A stretch of 64,000 bases of DNA from positions 124,001 through 188,000 of the forward strand of contig PAPI01000020.1 in the NCBI GenBank assembly GCA_002708845.1, written 5' to 3'. The position numbers and the translations under genes were made by a program. The notes beneath the pieces are model-generated. The model searched no databases. It was given only the letters and a program-made list of their open reading frames with translations, and was not told the DNA's origin. Positions 27,263-37,169 of this stretch are shown one piece after another. The stretch is from Leeuwenhoekiella sp. (GTDB lineage Bacteria; Bacteroidota; Bacteroidia; Flavobacteriales; Flavobacteriaceae). The first letter of the stretch is position 1. Every line of letters starts with the position of its first letter.

Positions 27263-28807
27263 TTAATTTTCGATGACAACCGTCATCACAGACTCGGCCG
27301 GCACAACGACCTCCTTCTCCTCAATTGCTTTAAAGTTTAAATTTTCGGTGGCCGATGTAGTATAGGTTTTCCAGTTTTGAGTTTCCGTATTTTCAGGAAG
27401 TTTAATCTTCAGCGGCTTTTCTTCTGCTGAGCTATTTATCAAAACAACCACAAGTTGCGATTGATCAGGACTCCTATAAGCCGAATATTTTAGCTCTTCC
27501 ATCTTGTCACCACTCCGCTGCCCGATAGCAACACGTTTAAAACCGGGACGTATAAACCGGCTGTAATTACCCAATACCCAGAGCATTTTGCTTTCGTAAA
27601 AATTGCCGTCCTGCTCGTACTTGTCAATATAAATAAGTCCGTCTTTATAATCGTAAGCCGAAATAGCAGTCCACCAATGCCACGCGCTGGCCTGCGCATC
27701 AACCAGATCGCTGTGAATTACCTCTGCCATATACAAAGCCGAAGTCATTCCCAGATCCCGTTTATCGCCTTCAATTTCACCGGCGTTATCTCCCAAAATG
27801 CAATATTCAGACATCCAATAGTCGAGATCGGGCACTTCATCAAGCTTCTTATGCAATTGCTCCCGTTTCTTTACGCGAACCGAAGCCGGCGAAGTCGTAA
27901 AATAACTGTGCCCCGAAATGGCGTGACCCATACTCTTGAGATTTCCAACATACTGAGGCGAATCCGGACTAAAAAAAGCTTTGATTTGATCCCCTCTTCC
28001 GGGTTTCTGTCCGGTTTTGTAGAGGTAATCAATCTGTGCAGCTTCGGCAATATCAATGGTTGTTTTAAGTTTTCGCTCCTGAAAAACCGAATCTATAGCC
28101 GTGGTAATTTCAAAAAGATCCTGGTTCCAATACGGGTTTCCTTCCTGTCCGCCATCAGACCAGTCCCACTGCGGCTCGTTAAACGGACTCACATAGTCTA
28201 CCGCTAAATTTTTCGCCCTTAACCCCTCCACAACATCTGCAAGATAGCTGGCGAAAGCCGGATAGTTTTCAGCAGCAATATTGGTTTGTGTTTTATCTGA
28301 AGTATAGGCCTTCCCGTTACGCGTAAGATGCACCGGCGGACTGTTTAAGAACATCAACAATTGGTCTGCACCCCGCTCCTGAGCTGCCTGAGCAAACCAT
28401 ACCTGCCCCTGAAGTTTGTTCCAGTCGTAGCCTGTTCCGTCCCAAAAAGTAGGGGCACGTCTCCAGGGATCACGAATACCGCTTTGCTTGCCCTGTTCGG
28501 CACTACCGGCGCCCAGATTAAAACGCCACAGAGATAGGCCTATGCCTTTGGGGTTTCCGGCGTTATCCAATTCCTGACTAAACAACAAATCGGCCATCGC
28601 ATTGCGTTTGGCATCAGGCCAGTTACCCACAAACTGACACGACCAGGCATCAGAAGCCCCAAAATTCGCAATCGTCTGATAACTCTGATTGGGATCTATA
28701 CTCAGTACTAATGGCAGTTCCTCTGTTGATGAAGTCTTCTGAGATTGACAGGACAAGCTAAATAGAAGTAGCACAAAACAGGATATTTTCAACAAAGAGG
28801 AAGTCAT
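27263..28807 (-). CDS. Glycoside hydrolase family 30-like lipoprotein
   Basis: A 514-residue predicted lipoprotein (FSLSCQSQKT lipobox). The sequence runs SYQTIANFGASDAWSC, GIGLSLWRFNLGAGSAEQG, then YVSPFNEPQWDW with the acid/base Glu, and DYWMSEYCILGDN with the nucleophile Glu, as in GH30. A C-terminal beta domain (KYSAYRSPDQSQLVVVLINSSAEEKPLKI) follows. The form is closest to the endo-beta-1,6-galactanase or xylanase-type members; the substrate is not settled. ATG at 28807 is preferred over 28834 because it gives a normal lipoprotein signal. It is convergent with the Cys-motif protein and stands without a SusC/D pair. Confidence 0.85.
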   Translation of the reverse strand: MTSSLLKISCFVLLLFSLSCQSQKTSSTEELPLVLSIDPNQSYQTIANFGASDAWSCQFVGNWPDAKRNAMADLLFSQELDNAGNPKGIGLSLWRFNLGAGSAEQGKQSGIRDPWRRAPTFWDGTGYDWNKLQGQVWFAQAAQERGADQLLMFLNSPPVHLTRNGKAYTSDKTQTNIAAENYPAFASYLADVVEGLRAKNLAVDYVSPFNEPQWDWSDGGQEGNPYWNQDLFEITTAIDSVFQERKLKTTIDIAEAAQIDYLYKTGQKPGRGDQIKAFFSPDSPQYVGNLKSMGHAISGHSYFTTSPASVRVKKREQLHKKLDEVPDLDYWMSEYCILGDNAGEIEGDKRDLGMTSALYMAEVIHSDLVDAQASAWHWWTAISAYDYKDGLIYIDKYEQDGNFYESKMLWVLGNYSRFIRPGFKRVAIGQRSGDKMEELKYSAYRSPDQSQLVVVLINSSAEEKPLKIKLPENTETQNWKTYTTSATENLNFKAIEEKEVVVPAESVMTVVIEN

Positions 28808-29063
28808 AACTACGGGATAAAATACGAGTAGCACAATTTACTTAATTAAGATTAAATGTAATCTGTACAATTACTAAATTATCCTTTGTAATCAGACGTC
28901 CTTACGATGCTTCCAACTCAAAAAAAAGAAATAGCATTTCTTAAAAGAATTTAGGAACAAAACTACCTGCAACTTACTATGCGTGCACAGTAAGTCTGTT
29001 TGGGATTTCCTGTTTCTAGGTCGTAAACACGTATTTTTACAACCCCTAATACACTTGAAAGCT

Positions 29064-30041
29064 ATGCAATTATCAAATATACGTCTTGAGGTTATGCAGA
29101 CTGTGGGACAGTCTATGGATGAACTCATTAAAACCTATCTTAAATCGGTTGAAGAAAACTGGCAGCCTACCGATATGCTGCCCGACGCGACCAACCCAGA
29201 ATTTATTGAAGAAGTAAAAGAAATTCAGGAACTCTGTCGCGAGATGGATTACGATCTGTTTACTGTTTTGGTAGGTGATACCATTACCGAAGAAGCCTTG
29301 CCTACCTACGAATCCTGGCTGATGAGCGTTCAAGGTGTAGATCAGGTAAATGGAAATGGCTGGTCAAAATGGGTACGTGCCTGGACCGCCGAAGAAAACC
29401 GTCACGGGGATTTACTCAATAAATACCTGTATTTATCTGGCCGTGTGAATATGCGCGAAATGGAAGTGAGTACCCAATACCTCATCAGCGATGGTTTTGA
29501 TATTGGTACCGGAATGGACCCTTATAAAAACTTTGTGTATACCAGCTTTCAAGAGTTAGCGACAAATGTCTCACACAGACGGGTTGCATCATTTTCCAGA
29601 AAACAGGGAAATAAACAACTGGCTAAAATCTGTAATACGATTGCCAAAGATGAGGCGCGTCATGCTTCGGCTTATATGGAGTTTGTTCGTCGTATTTTCG
29701 ACCTGGACCCCAGCGAAATGATGCTGGCTTTTGAGGCAATGATGCGTAATAAAATTGTAATGCCTGCCATGTTCTTACGCGAGAGCGGTCAGCAAATTGG
29801 CGGACTCTGGGAACATTTCTCGGATGCTGCACAACGCGCTATGGTATATACTACTCAGGATTACATCACCATTTTACGTTCTTTAACAGCCGACTGGAAT
29901 ATTGAACACATCAAAGGATTAAATGACAAAGGTGAACGCGCTCGCGATTACCTGCTGAATCTACCTGATCGTCTGGAACGCATTTCACAACGCATTGTTG
30001 TACCTAAACTCGATCATAAATTTAAGTGGATTGCAAGCTAG
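29064..30041 (+). CDS. Acyl-ACP desaturase (stearoyl-ACP desaturase family)
   Basis: A 325-residue soluble diiron enzyme. Its iron-binding motifs are visible as AWTAEENRHGDLLNKYL and IAKDEARHASAYMEFV, each with Glu and His ligands. FA_desaturase_2 members introduce a cis double bond into acyl-ACP, changing membrane lipid fluidity. The start at 29064 (MQLSNIRLEVMQTVG) fits the family; the upstream extension to 28983 lacks similarity. A clear terminator follows. Confidence 0.93.
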   Translation: MQLSNIRLEVMQTVGQSMDELIKTYLKSVEENWQPTDMLPDATNPEFIEEVKEIQELCREMDYDLFTVLVGDTITEEALPTYESWLMSVQGVDQVNGNGWSKWVRAWTAEENRHGDLLNKYLYLSGRVNMREMEVSTQYLISDGFDIGTGMDPYKNFVYTSFQELATNVSHRRVASFSRKQGNKQLAKICNTIAKDEARHASAYMEFVRRIFDLDPSEMMLAFEAMMRNKIVMPAMFLRESGQQIGGLWEHFSDAAQRAMVYTTQDYITILRSLTADWNIEHIKGLNDKGERARDYLLNLPDRLERISQRIVVPKLDHKFKWIAS

Positions 30042-30067
30042 CAGGCAAAGCCTAAATTGAACTAAAA

Positions 30068-30105
30068 GAACCCCTTGAAAAATGAATTTTCAAGGGGTTT
30101 TGTTT
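30068..30105 (+). terminator. Terminator of the acyl-ACP desaturase gene
   Basis: AACCCCTTGAAAA pairs with TTTTCAAGGGGTT around a short ATGAA loop, followed by TTGTTTTTG. It lies about 27 bases after the stop. Confidence 0.88.
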
Positions 30106-30200
30106 TTGTTCATTTTAGTTCGCTAAGGATTCTATATTCAAAATACTGCAACGTAAGTCTTGTGGTTCAAGTCTTTTAATAGAATTTAATAACCACCTTT

Positions 30201-31967
30201 ATGAAACAGCACGACTTATACCTGGCTTTGGCTTTAATGTTTACTTCTATTTTAGGCTTTTCACAAGATAATTACAATTTGGACTTAGAAGATTTTGATC
30301 CAACAACCCAAAAGTTACCAACAGGTTGGTTTATTTGGGGGAATTATGAAGGGGTTACTACTGAACTCGACTCAAATAATAACCGAATCGCTAAAATAAC
30401 TTCTGATAAGAATGGAACTTTCGGCTCTGTCGTGAGATCAATACCCGCAAATTTCACGGGAGACTGCATTGAACTTCGGGGGAAAATAAAATTTGAAAAC
30501 GTAAAAAGCTACGTGGGTTTAATTATGCGCATTGACGGTATTCCTACTAAAAAACATTTGGCATTTGAAAATATGTATTCTCAACAAATCCAGGGCACTC
30601 GGGACTGGCAGGAATATTCTATTAAACTTCCTTTACCTAAACACGCACGAACCATTTATGTAGGTGGTATTTTAGGCACCGAAGGAACTGCCTGGTTTGA
30701 TGATTTTGAAGTTTTTGTAGACGGAAAAAATATTGAGATATTAGAGCAAACACCTAAAACAGAGTTAACAAAACTCGATGAGAAAGAATTTCTGAAAGCA
30801 CTTGACGAAGCCTCCACTGCCATTAAAACCGATACAGAAGAAAAACTAAGTTCAAGTCTTGATGCTTTAATCCAAAGCTTAAGCAATAAAAAAATAGTCG
30901 CACTAGGTGAAAGCACCCACGGTACTGCTGAATATTATAAACTTAGAAGCCTTATCACCAAACGACTTATTGAAGAAAAGGGTTTCAATATGATTATTTT
31001 GGAAAATCCATATGATGCTGTAGAACGCCTGGACGACCAATTGAATGAACAAGATTTAGATAGCTTGATGCGTAAGAATCTATTTCCAATTTATCAAACT
31101 GAAGAGATGAAATCATTTCTGGAATGGTACGCCGCAAATTCTGACAAATTTGATTTGGATTTCAAAGGATGTGATGATTCATTTTACATTTCCTACGAAC
31201 TTTTGGAAGAGGAATTGTCTGATGTTGCTGATACGGAAACGCAAAAAATTCTAAAGAAAATTAAAAAGCAATTTGATAAAGAAGGCAAAAATTTCAGAAA
31301 AGAAATCAAACTAAACAGCAGTAATTATGACCTGATTCTTGAGCTGGAAAAACATCTGAAAGCAACCAATGCTTCTACTAGCGAAGTCTCTGATTTATTA
31401 TTCAATATCAAGAACACCTACTCCAATTATAAGCTTCTGCAGGACAGAAAACCTATTCAAAGTAGAGATCAAGTTATGGCGGACCGTATTTCCTATTTTG
31501 CAAAAAATCCCGATGCGAAAATAATCGTATGGGCTCATGATGCGCATATTTCGAATTATGTCATCGCCGATGGAGAAATAGGAATTATGGGTCGCGATTT
31601 AAAAAGTGAGTATGGAAACGATTATCATGCTGTTGGTTTCTCGACCTTAGAAGGCTCCTATAGCTATATGGATGAAAAGTATATCAATACCAGTCCGAAC
31701 TATACCCAAATTCTTAAACAAGGTTCTATTAAAAACTCTAACGAATTGCTCTGGGAAGAGCTTCTGGCAAAGAATGGAAATGCCTTTTACATGGATTTGT
31801 CGGCTTTAAATAAAGAATTAAATAATAAAGTCATTTTAGGTTCTACAAAACTTATTGGTTACAACCTTGAAGACGAAACCAGTGTTTATTATGTCCCGTT
31901 TTTAGACCTCTACGACACGTTGATTTTTCTTAAAGAAACGAGTGCCACTTCACCTCTATTCAATTAA
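30201..31967 (+). CDS. Secreted erythromycin-esterase-like protein with N-terminal accessory domain
   Basis: A 588-residue protein with a Sec signal (LALALMFTSILGFSQ), an N-terminal jelly-roll-like domain (about residues 25-175: NLDLEDFDPTTQKLPTGWFIWG, TAWFDDFEVFVDG) and an erythromycin-esterase domain: IVALGESTHGTAEYYKLR near residue 233 with the His and Glu, then ILENPYDAVERLDDQLNEQ and IIVWAHDAHISN. The esterase family opens macrolide lactones, but many members do not act on antibiotics, and export to the periplasm suggests another substrate. It ends 18 bases before the convergent barrel gene stop. Confidence 0.85.
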   Translation: MKQHDLYLALALMFTSILGFSQDNYNLDLEDFDPTTQKLPTGWFIWGNYEGVTTELDSNNNRIAKITSDKNGTFGSVVRSIPANFTGDCIELRGKIKFENVKSYVGLIMRIDGIPTKKHLAFENMYSQQIQGTRDWQEYSIKLPLPKHARTIYVGGILGTEGTAWFDDFEVFVDGKNIEILEQTPKTELTKLDEKEFLKALDEASTAIKTDTEEKLSSSLDALIQSLSNKKIVALGESTHGTAEYYKLRSLITKRLIEEKGFNMIILENPYDAVERLDDQLNEQDLDSLMRKNLFPIYQTEEMKSFLEWYAANSDKFDLDFKGCDDSFYISYELLEEELSDVADTETQKILKKIKKQFDKEGKNFRKEIKLNSSNYDLILELEKHLKATNASTSEVSDLLFNIKNTYSNYKLLQDRKPIQSRDQVMADRISYFAKNPDAKIIVWAHDAHISNYVIADGEIGIMGRDLKSEYGNDYHAVGFSTLEGSYSYMDEKYINTSPNYTQILKQGSIKNSNELLWEELLAKNGNAFYMDLSALNKELNNKVILGSTKLIGYNLEDETSVYYVPFLDLYDTLIFLKETSATSPLFN

Positions 31968-31985
31968 CACTTTATAGAAAAATAC

Positions 31986-34664
31986 TCACAACTTATACGT
32001 CACTTTAAACAAAAGTGTTCTGGGCTGAATAAAGGTGCGCTGATCGGTAATTAGGAACTGGCTGAATGAATTGCCGGCTTTAAAAGGAATGTCAAAAATA
32101 TTCTGAGCTTCCAATTCAAAACCCCAGGCACTTCCTTCCTTTTGATAAAACAAACTCGCACTGGCTTCCTGAAAGCGGTTGATTTGATTTTGACCTTTAT
32201 TTTCGTAATAGGTAAACTCGTAATTGGCTTTAAGAATAAAGTCGGTTAAAAAATCGTAATCCAGATAGGCAAAAGGGGAGATACGCTGAAACGTATTCTC
32301 AAAAGCAGACGAACTGAAATCACTAAAACTGTGTCGTAAACCGGCTTCCAAATTGGGCCAGTTGTCAAACGATGTTTCCACCTTAAAATTATAACCGTAG
32401 TTCAGCGAATTATAATCTAGAAGTTCAGAGTTTATGATGCGTGAATAGTCTGAAAGATTCAGGTTTCCTCCCAGGGTAAGCCGGTAATCTCCCAGTTTCT
32501 TTGTAAAAGAGCCGTTTGCACTGTACGAGTTCTCCGGTAAATCGGTATAAATTAAGGTATTGATCTGGTCGATACCTTCTATCTGAGTTGTATTTCGAAT
32601 AGAATTTTCCTGATGGCGATAACTCAACCCTGCATTCATAAAAATACCGCGGTAGAGACTGAATTTGGAATAGAAAAGCGAAGCACTGTGCGATAACTGA
32701 TTTTCGAGATTTTGGTTACCGGCAAACAAGCTGTTAAAGCTGCTTAACCGGAAACGGTTTGCTAACTGCGAGGCATTGCCAAACTGAGACCTGCGGCTGT
32801 AGTTGAGTTTCAGTTTTTCGCCACTGTTTATTTCCCATTCTACCAGCAATTCGGGCAACAAAACCGGCTTGGTAGCGCCTACCTGCCGCTCCTCAAACTG
32901 GTCAACCGTCCAGTAATAATAATGATAGAACAATCCCGGTTTAAAGATAAAATCATCAGCTTTGGCTTTATATTGAAATCCGAAGTAACTATCGCTTAGT
33001 TTAAATAGCACCTCATTATTAAAGCCTGCAGCGGTAAAGTTGGTCTCCCGTTGATCATTGAGCACCTGAGCATCGTTTGAAAAATAGCTTTGATGACTTA
33101 CCTCAACCCCGGCCTCGGGATAGATGTGGTGAAAACGGTGCAAAACCCAGTAATGCTTGGCATTGATATTAAAATCATATTGGGCAGCCCGGGTGTTTTG
33201 CAACAAATTATAGGTATCATCTTCTCTGTTAAAGGGAATAATCCCGGAAAAGACCGGGCGGTTAAAAAGCCAGTCGCGGTCGTTTTCATTTATGCTGTAT
33301 TGAAAAGCCGCTTCAACCGTACTGGTATGCTTATACGAGAACTGGCGGTTATAACTCAAGTCAGTCTTAAAATCGAGGGATTGGGGCTGTGTACGGGTGT
33401 CTGCAAAGGTATTTTGACCCGGCGTTTGCGAAACTAAACGGTTCATCCCATCGCCCTTGCTGGTTTTAAGATAGGTCGCCGCATACAGATCCACATCACT
33501 ATCTGGTATGTACCGTAGGCGTATTTTATTCAGCGTAAATAACAGGTTGCTGTTTGTGGTTACCGTTCGGTTTTCCTGGCGTTCATCGTCGGTAAGATAG
33601 ATAAAATCGCTTTCGTTACGCGTTTCCAGCTTTCCGTTAGAAACAATGGAATAGGCGTCTAAATCAGTAGATTTATTTAACTCCTGCGAAATGCTGAAGG
33701 CGCCAAACTCATTCTTGTTAAAGACAAAATCATCATTGTTTAAAAACTGCGCAAAATCATCATTGCGTAGGTTGAAATATGCCGAAGGATCTTTGCTCAA
33801 TAAACTAAAGCCTCCTTCAAAATTGATGTAATCACTTAACGAAAAAGACTTTTCGCCTATATTATTAAAGTCACCAATCAGGTTTACAGCGGTCTTAGAG
33901 CTGTAGTAAAACAAATTGGGATGAATTAAATACCGGTCTTCCACTCCGCCTCCCACTTCTACATCTCCAAAAGCGAATTTCTTTTTACCCTCTTTAAGCT
34001 TAATGTTAAGCACCATCTTATCGCTGTCGCTCAGGCCTTTTAAAAAAGCAACCTCGTTGTAATTATCAATTGCTTCAACCTCATCAACCGCATCAGCCGG
34101 GATATTGTTAACCCCCAGTTTTTCATCGCCGGTAAAGAAATCTTTGCCTTCAACCATAAGTTTGGTCACTTCTTTCCCGTTGACGGTGGCATTGCCGTCC
34201 CGGTCTATCTCAACCCCGGGCAGTTTTTTAAGAATATCGCGTAGTTTGCGCTCTTCGCCGGTTACAAAATTATCGGTGCGGTAGGTAATGGTATCTTCAC
34301 GCACCTTAACCGCCAGACGTTGTTTAATGACGATTTCACCCAACTGATCGCTCAGGGGTTTCATAATAAAATCATGCTCCGCATCCTGAGTCAAACGAAG
34401 GGTATCTGTAATTTTTTCGTAACCCATATAACTCACTTCTACGCGGTACGCAATACCACTTTCCAGGCGCAGGCGGTAAAGCCCCTCTGCACTGGAAATT
34501 GCAAATCGCGTCTGATAACCCGTTTCTTGAGGAAATGCGAGAATATTTGCATTGGGTAACGGCCTGGCTACAGTATCTTTTACCGTGCCGGAAAGCTGGG
34601 TGTTTTGGGCAGAACAAATTGCCTGAATATTTAAAAAAAAGAGTAATGTAATTAATAGTTTCAA
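31986..34664 (-). CDS. TonB-receptor-like outer-membrane barrel with CarboxypepD_reg N-terminus
   Basis: An 892-residue protein with a signal peptide (LLITLLFFLNIQAICSAQ), a carboxypeptidase-regulatory-like domain (LSGTVKDTVARPLPNANILAF, VEVSYMGYEKITDTL), a plug-like part (LRDILKKLPGVEIDRDGNATVNGKE, then NNIPADAVDEVEAIDNYNEVAFLKGL) and a long beta-barrel ending in FKVTYKL. This is the outer-membrane barrel/TonB-receptor-like family often found with GLPGLI genes, not a SusC protein. It starts with TTG at 34664; the next upstream in-frame codons reach a TAA with no ATG between. It follows the GLPGLI genes in the same direction. Confidence 0.88.
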   Translation of the reverse strand: MKLLITLLFFLNIQAICSAQNTQLSGTVKDTVARPLPNANILAFPQETGYQTRFAISSAEGLYRLRLESGIAYRVEVSYMGYEKITDTLRLTQDAEHDFIMKPLSDQLGEIVIKQRLAVKVREDTITYRTDNFVTGEERKLRDILKKLPGVEIDRDGNATVNGKEVTKLMVEGKDFFTGDEKLGVNNIPADAVDEVEAIDNYNEVAFLKGLSDSDKMVLNIKLKEGKKKFAFGDVEVGGGVEDRYLIHPNLFYYSSKTAVNLIGDFNNIGEKSFSLSDYINFEGGFSLLSKDPSAYFNLRNDDFAQFLNNDDFVFNKNEFGAFSISQELNKSTDLDAYSIVSNGKLETRNESDFIYLTDDERQENRTVTTNSNLLFTLNKIRLRYIPDSDVDLYAATYLKTSKGDGMNRLVSQTPGQNTFADTRTQPQSLDFKTDLSYNRQFSYKHTSTVEAAFQYSINENDRDWLFNRPVFSGIIPFNREDDTYNLLQNTRAAQYDFNINAKHYWVLHRFHHIYPEAGVEVSHQSYFSNDAQVLNDQRETNFTAAGFNNEVLFKLSDSYFGFQYKAKADDFIFKPGLFYHYYYWTVDQFEERQVGATKPVLLPELLVEWEINSGEKLKLNYSRRSQFGNASQLANRFRLSSFNSLFAGNQNLENQLSHSASLFYSKFSLYRGIFMNAGLSYRHQENSIRNTTQIEGIDQINTLIYTDLPENSYSANGSFTKKLGDYRLTLGGNLNLSDYSRIINSELLDYNSLNYGYNFKVETSFDNWPNLEAGLRHSFSDFSSSAFENTFQRISPFAYLDYDFLTDFILKANYEFTYYENKGQNQINRFQEASASLFYQKEGSAWGFELEAQNIFDIPFKAGNSFSQFLITDQRTFIQPRTLLFKVTYKL

Positions 34665-34752
34665 TAAATGGATTTTAAAACATTAGCGCATATTTAAAAC
34701 CTAAATAAATACTATAAGTCTTAATTAGAGTAACTAATCTATTTAGATACTT

Positions 34753-35466
34753 TTAGTTTCTATCCCTGCGAAACAACGCATTCCACTCAGATAATGATAT
34801 TAACTCTTGGTCAGCATCAATTAAGTCTATTTCACGCTCGTCATCAAACAAACGTATCTCTGAAACCTTAAAAATAAATACTGGAGTTTTTAGCTCTAAG
34901 ATTAATCCTCCTGCTCCAGAATAATTCGCCGGGCCGTAATTAAAAGGAAGAGATGTTGCTACCCAAGCTTCAACAGGAATTGATTTTCCATTTTCCATTT
35001 TTTTTATTGCTATGGCTTTATAACAAGTATATTGTCCTATTTGTTTTGTTTCGTCAAGAATTTCCCAGTCAAAAGCTGGATATTCTTCTTTGACAAAATA
35101 TTCTGTATTTTCAAAGTGAACCTGTCGTATTATACTTTTTGATGGTACGTCTGTATAAAATATTCCATTCGCATCAGCTGACATAGCTACATCATTTGAG
35201 GTATTACGACCGTCAATTGACATTGTCTGTAAAACCTTAAACATAGAATTACTATGATTAAACTCCAACATAAATTGTGTAGACGAATAGGCCTGTTTTA
35301 ACTTCATCAATTCATTTTTCATATAATCTCTCATAGAAATGTTGACTGACTTTAACTCAAAGGCACTCTCTGGCATTAATATTTTATACTCTATCCTGCC
35401 ACTTTTGACCTGCGCGAGACATCCATAGGAAACAACAAAAATTAGTATTAAAAAAAAACTTTTCAT
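34753..35466 (-). CDS. GLPGLI family protein 1
   Basis: A 237-residue secreted protein (signal FFLILIFVVSYGCLAQ). It shows the family pattern: DWEILDETKQIGQYTCYKAIA, then EAWVATSLPFNYGPANYSGAGGLILELK, where the family motif GLPGLI appears as GAGGLIL. The single Cys in the YxCxKA block is shared with the three other paralogues here. The family is found in Bacteroidota, exported, and not assigned a biochemical function. It lies 88 bases upstream of the barrel gene and probably shares its transcript. Confidence 0.85.
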   Translation of the reverse strand: MKSFFLILIFVVSYGCLAQVKSGRIEYKILMPESAFELKSVNISMRDYMKNELMKLKQAYSSTQFMLEFNHSNSMFKVLQTMSIDGRNTSNDVAMSADANGIFYTDVPSKSIIRQVHFENTEYFVKEEYPAFDWEILDETKQIGQYTCYKAIAIKKMENGKSIPVEAWVATSLPFNYGPANYSGAGGLILELKTPVFIFKVSEIRLFDDEREIDLIDADQELISLSEWNALFRRDRN

Positions 35467-35511
35467 CGTATTAAATATTTAGAGCTTTAGTAGAAGTAAT
35501 TTCAAAAAGTT

Positions 35512-36237
35512 TTAGTTGTAAGCTCCTAAATTTCTTAACATTTTTCGAAGTGTACGGGCCAGATCTTTCTCTTCTATGGCTATACCCTTTTCAGGTTTTT
35601 CAATTTCAAGATTAATTTCTGTACTAAGATTCAACTCTGTAGCGGTATAACTTACTCTTCCCAATTCAACCTGTAAAACCATACCGGGTAGTCCGGAAAA
35701 ATTGAGAGGCCCCAGTGATACCGGTATTGCTGGGGTAAACCATACAACAGCCGTGAATTGGACATCCTCGGTATCTTTATTAGGCGCTTTTCTTAAAGTG
35801 GTATAAAATGCCTTTCTACATTGATAATCCCCGATCATTTTTGTTTCATTGGTGATCTCAAAATCGGGATGATTTCTTTTGACCAAAAACAACTCACCTA
35901 TATAATCAACCTGATGCAATGAATAATTTTGATCTAGAGGTGTATAATATTTCCCCTTTCCTCCACCTGAACGGACAGCATAAGTATAAGCCCTGGTATC
36001 ATCACGCCCCATTACATCTATCTTCTCGAAAAGAGCCGCCTCTGAATTAAATCTTAAAACGTATCGTAAATCGTCAAAGGCACTACTTATGTCTTTATTA
36101 CTGATAAAAACAATATTTCCCTGATTTTCGGGTGGGGCTATTTCTTTCTTATAAGTAATGCTTCCACTCCATTTTTGAGCTGAACAAATGTAAAAGGTTA
36201 GTGTACAAAGAATCGAGAGATAAATCTTAAAACGCAT
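35512..36237 (-). CDS. GLPGLI family protein 2
   Basis: A 241-residue exported protein (signal YLSILCTLTFYICSAQ). Family blocks: FEITNETKMIGDYQCRKAFY and TPAIPVSLGPLNFSGLPGMVLQVEL, with the motif GLPGMVL. ATG at 36237 (MRFKIYL) is preferred over a TTG two codons upstream. It sits 45 bases before GLPGLI protein 1, in the same direction, and carries no small peptide gene directly before it, unlike the two upstream paralogues. Confidence 0.85.
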   Translation of the reverse strand: MRFKIYLSILCTLTFYICSAQKWSGSITYKKEIAPPENQGNIVFISNKDISSAFDDLRYVLRFNSEAALFEKIDVMGRDDTRAYTYAVRSGGGKGKYYTPLDQNYSLHQVDYIGELFLVKRNHPDFEITNETKMIGDYQCRKAFYTTLRKAPNKDTEDVQFTAVVWFTPAIPVSLGPLNFSGLPGMVLQVELGRVSYTATELNLSTEINLEIEKPEKGIAIEEKDLARTLRKMLRNLGAYN

Positions 36238-36456
36238 ATTCAAACTAAAATATTAGTTGAATTTAGATAAAAAATTTATATTTCAACTTTTTAATGCAAA
36301 AAAAAGGATTCAAAATATATAAAAATTGAAATCCAATTGTCTATGTAGATAAAGTTTTAAGGTAACCCCTTTAAAACCTTATGTTTTGAGTTCTCTAATT
36401 TTCATTAAAATTAAGATGAAAACGAAACAAGCTTATTTCAAAAATTCCTATTTAAA

Positions 36457-37164
36457 TTATCTACCAAAAGTTGCTTTAGCCAAAGAATCTATGTAGGAAC
36501 TAAATGCTTCTCTGGTCTTAACTATTCCGCTTTTTTTAAAAGAAATGGGGTCAATATTTTCAAACTTGATTTTGATCATTTCATAAATGATTACGTCATC
36601 TTCAACAGACAAAATCATACCGGGTAATCCGCAATAGCCTTTAGGACCATAATTGAATGGGATCTGAGGGCAGAAATAGGCTATAATTTCTGTTGGTTTA
36701 TCATTATGTCCTTTTATTATGGCCGTAGCCTTGTTACAGGAGTAACCCTGAATCACTTTAGTCTCGTTAAGAATCTGCCAGTCATAATCTGAGCAATGCT
36801 GTTCGATTAAATAATCATCACCCATAAATTCAATTTCATTAAAAACTTCTCCGGAAGCCTGAAGTATGTAAAATGGTGTGTTTCTGGCCAATTTTGAAGC
36901 ATTTTCAACTGATCTGTTGCTTTGATCAATCAATTGCTCCTGAAATTCAAAATAGGCTATATCTGCATTGAAATACAGATGATACTCTAGTTGATTCAGG
37001 TGATTCGCGGCATCTTTTATCTCAGTATAAATCTTGTTGTTATTGGACAAACCCTGAACAAGTTTTGACGCTGGCCTTACGCTGTAAACAGCGAACCCAG
37101 AGTTGATACTCTGGGCAAAGCCGTTAGTGTAGATAAAAAATAATGTAATACAAAATCTGTACAT
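36457..37164 (-). CDS. GLPGLI family protein 3, paired with small secreted peptide 1
   Basis: A 235-residue exported protein (signal FCITLFFIYTNGFAQ). Family blocks: DWQILNETKVIQGYSCNKATAI, AYFCPQIPFNYGPKGYCGLPGMILSVED, with the motif GLPGMIL. It has more cysteines than its paralogues (HCSDYDW, YSCNKA, YFCPQ, GYCGLPG). ATG at 37164 gives a clean signal peptide and leaves a 5-base gap to the small gene stop at 37170, suggesting tight translational coupling; the longer form from 37215 would overlap the small gene by 46 bases. About 220 AT-rich bases separate it from GLPGLI protein 2. Confidence 0.82.
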   Translation of the reverse strand: MYRFCITLFFIYTNGFAQSINSGFAVYSVRPASKLVQGLSNNNKIYTEIKDAANHLNQLEYHLYFNADIAYFEFQEQLIDQSNRSVENASKLARNTPFYILQASGEVFNEIEFMGDDYLIEQHCSDYDWQILNETKVIQGYSCNKATAIIKGHNDKPTEIIAYFCPQIPFNYGPKGYCGLPGMILSVEDDVIIYEMIKIKFENIDPISFKKSGIVKTREAFSSYIDSLAKATFGR

Positions 37165-37169
37165 ATATT

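Noticed and set aside
28892-29128. Small minus-strand frame of 78 codons before the desaturase gene
   Set aside because: No ribosome site or family pattern; it overlaps the start of the desaturase gene in antisense.
30201-31967. Macrolide resistance gene
   Set aside because: Although the domain belongs to the erythromycin esterase family, it is exported and has an added N-terminal domain, so a resistance role is not supported.
31986-34664. SusC-type receptor of a polysaccharide locus
   Set aside because: No SusD gene is adjacent, and the plug and neighbours match the GLPGLI-associated barrel family better.
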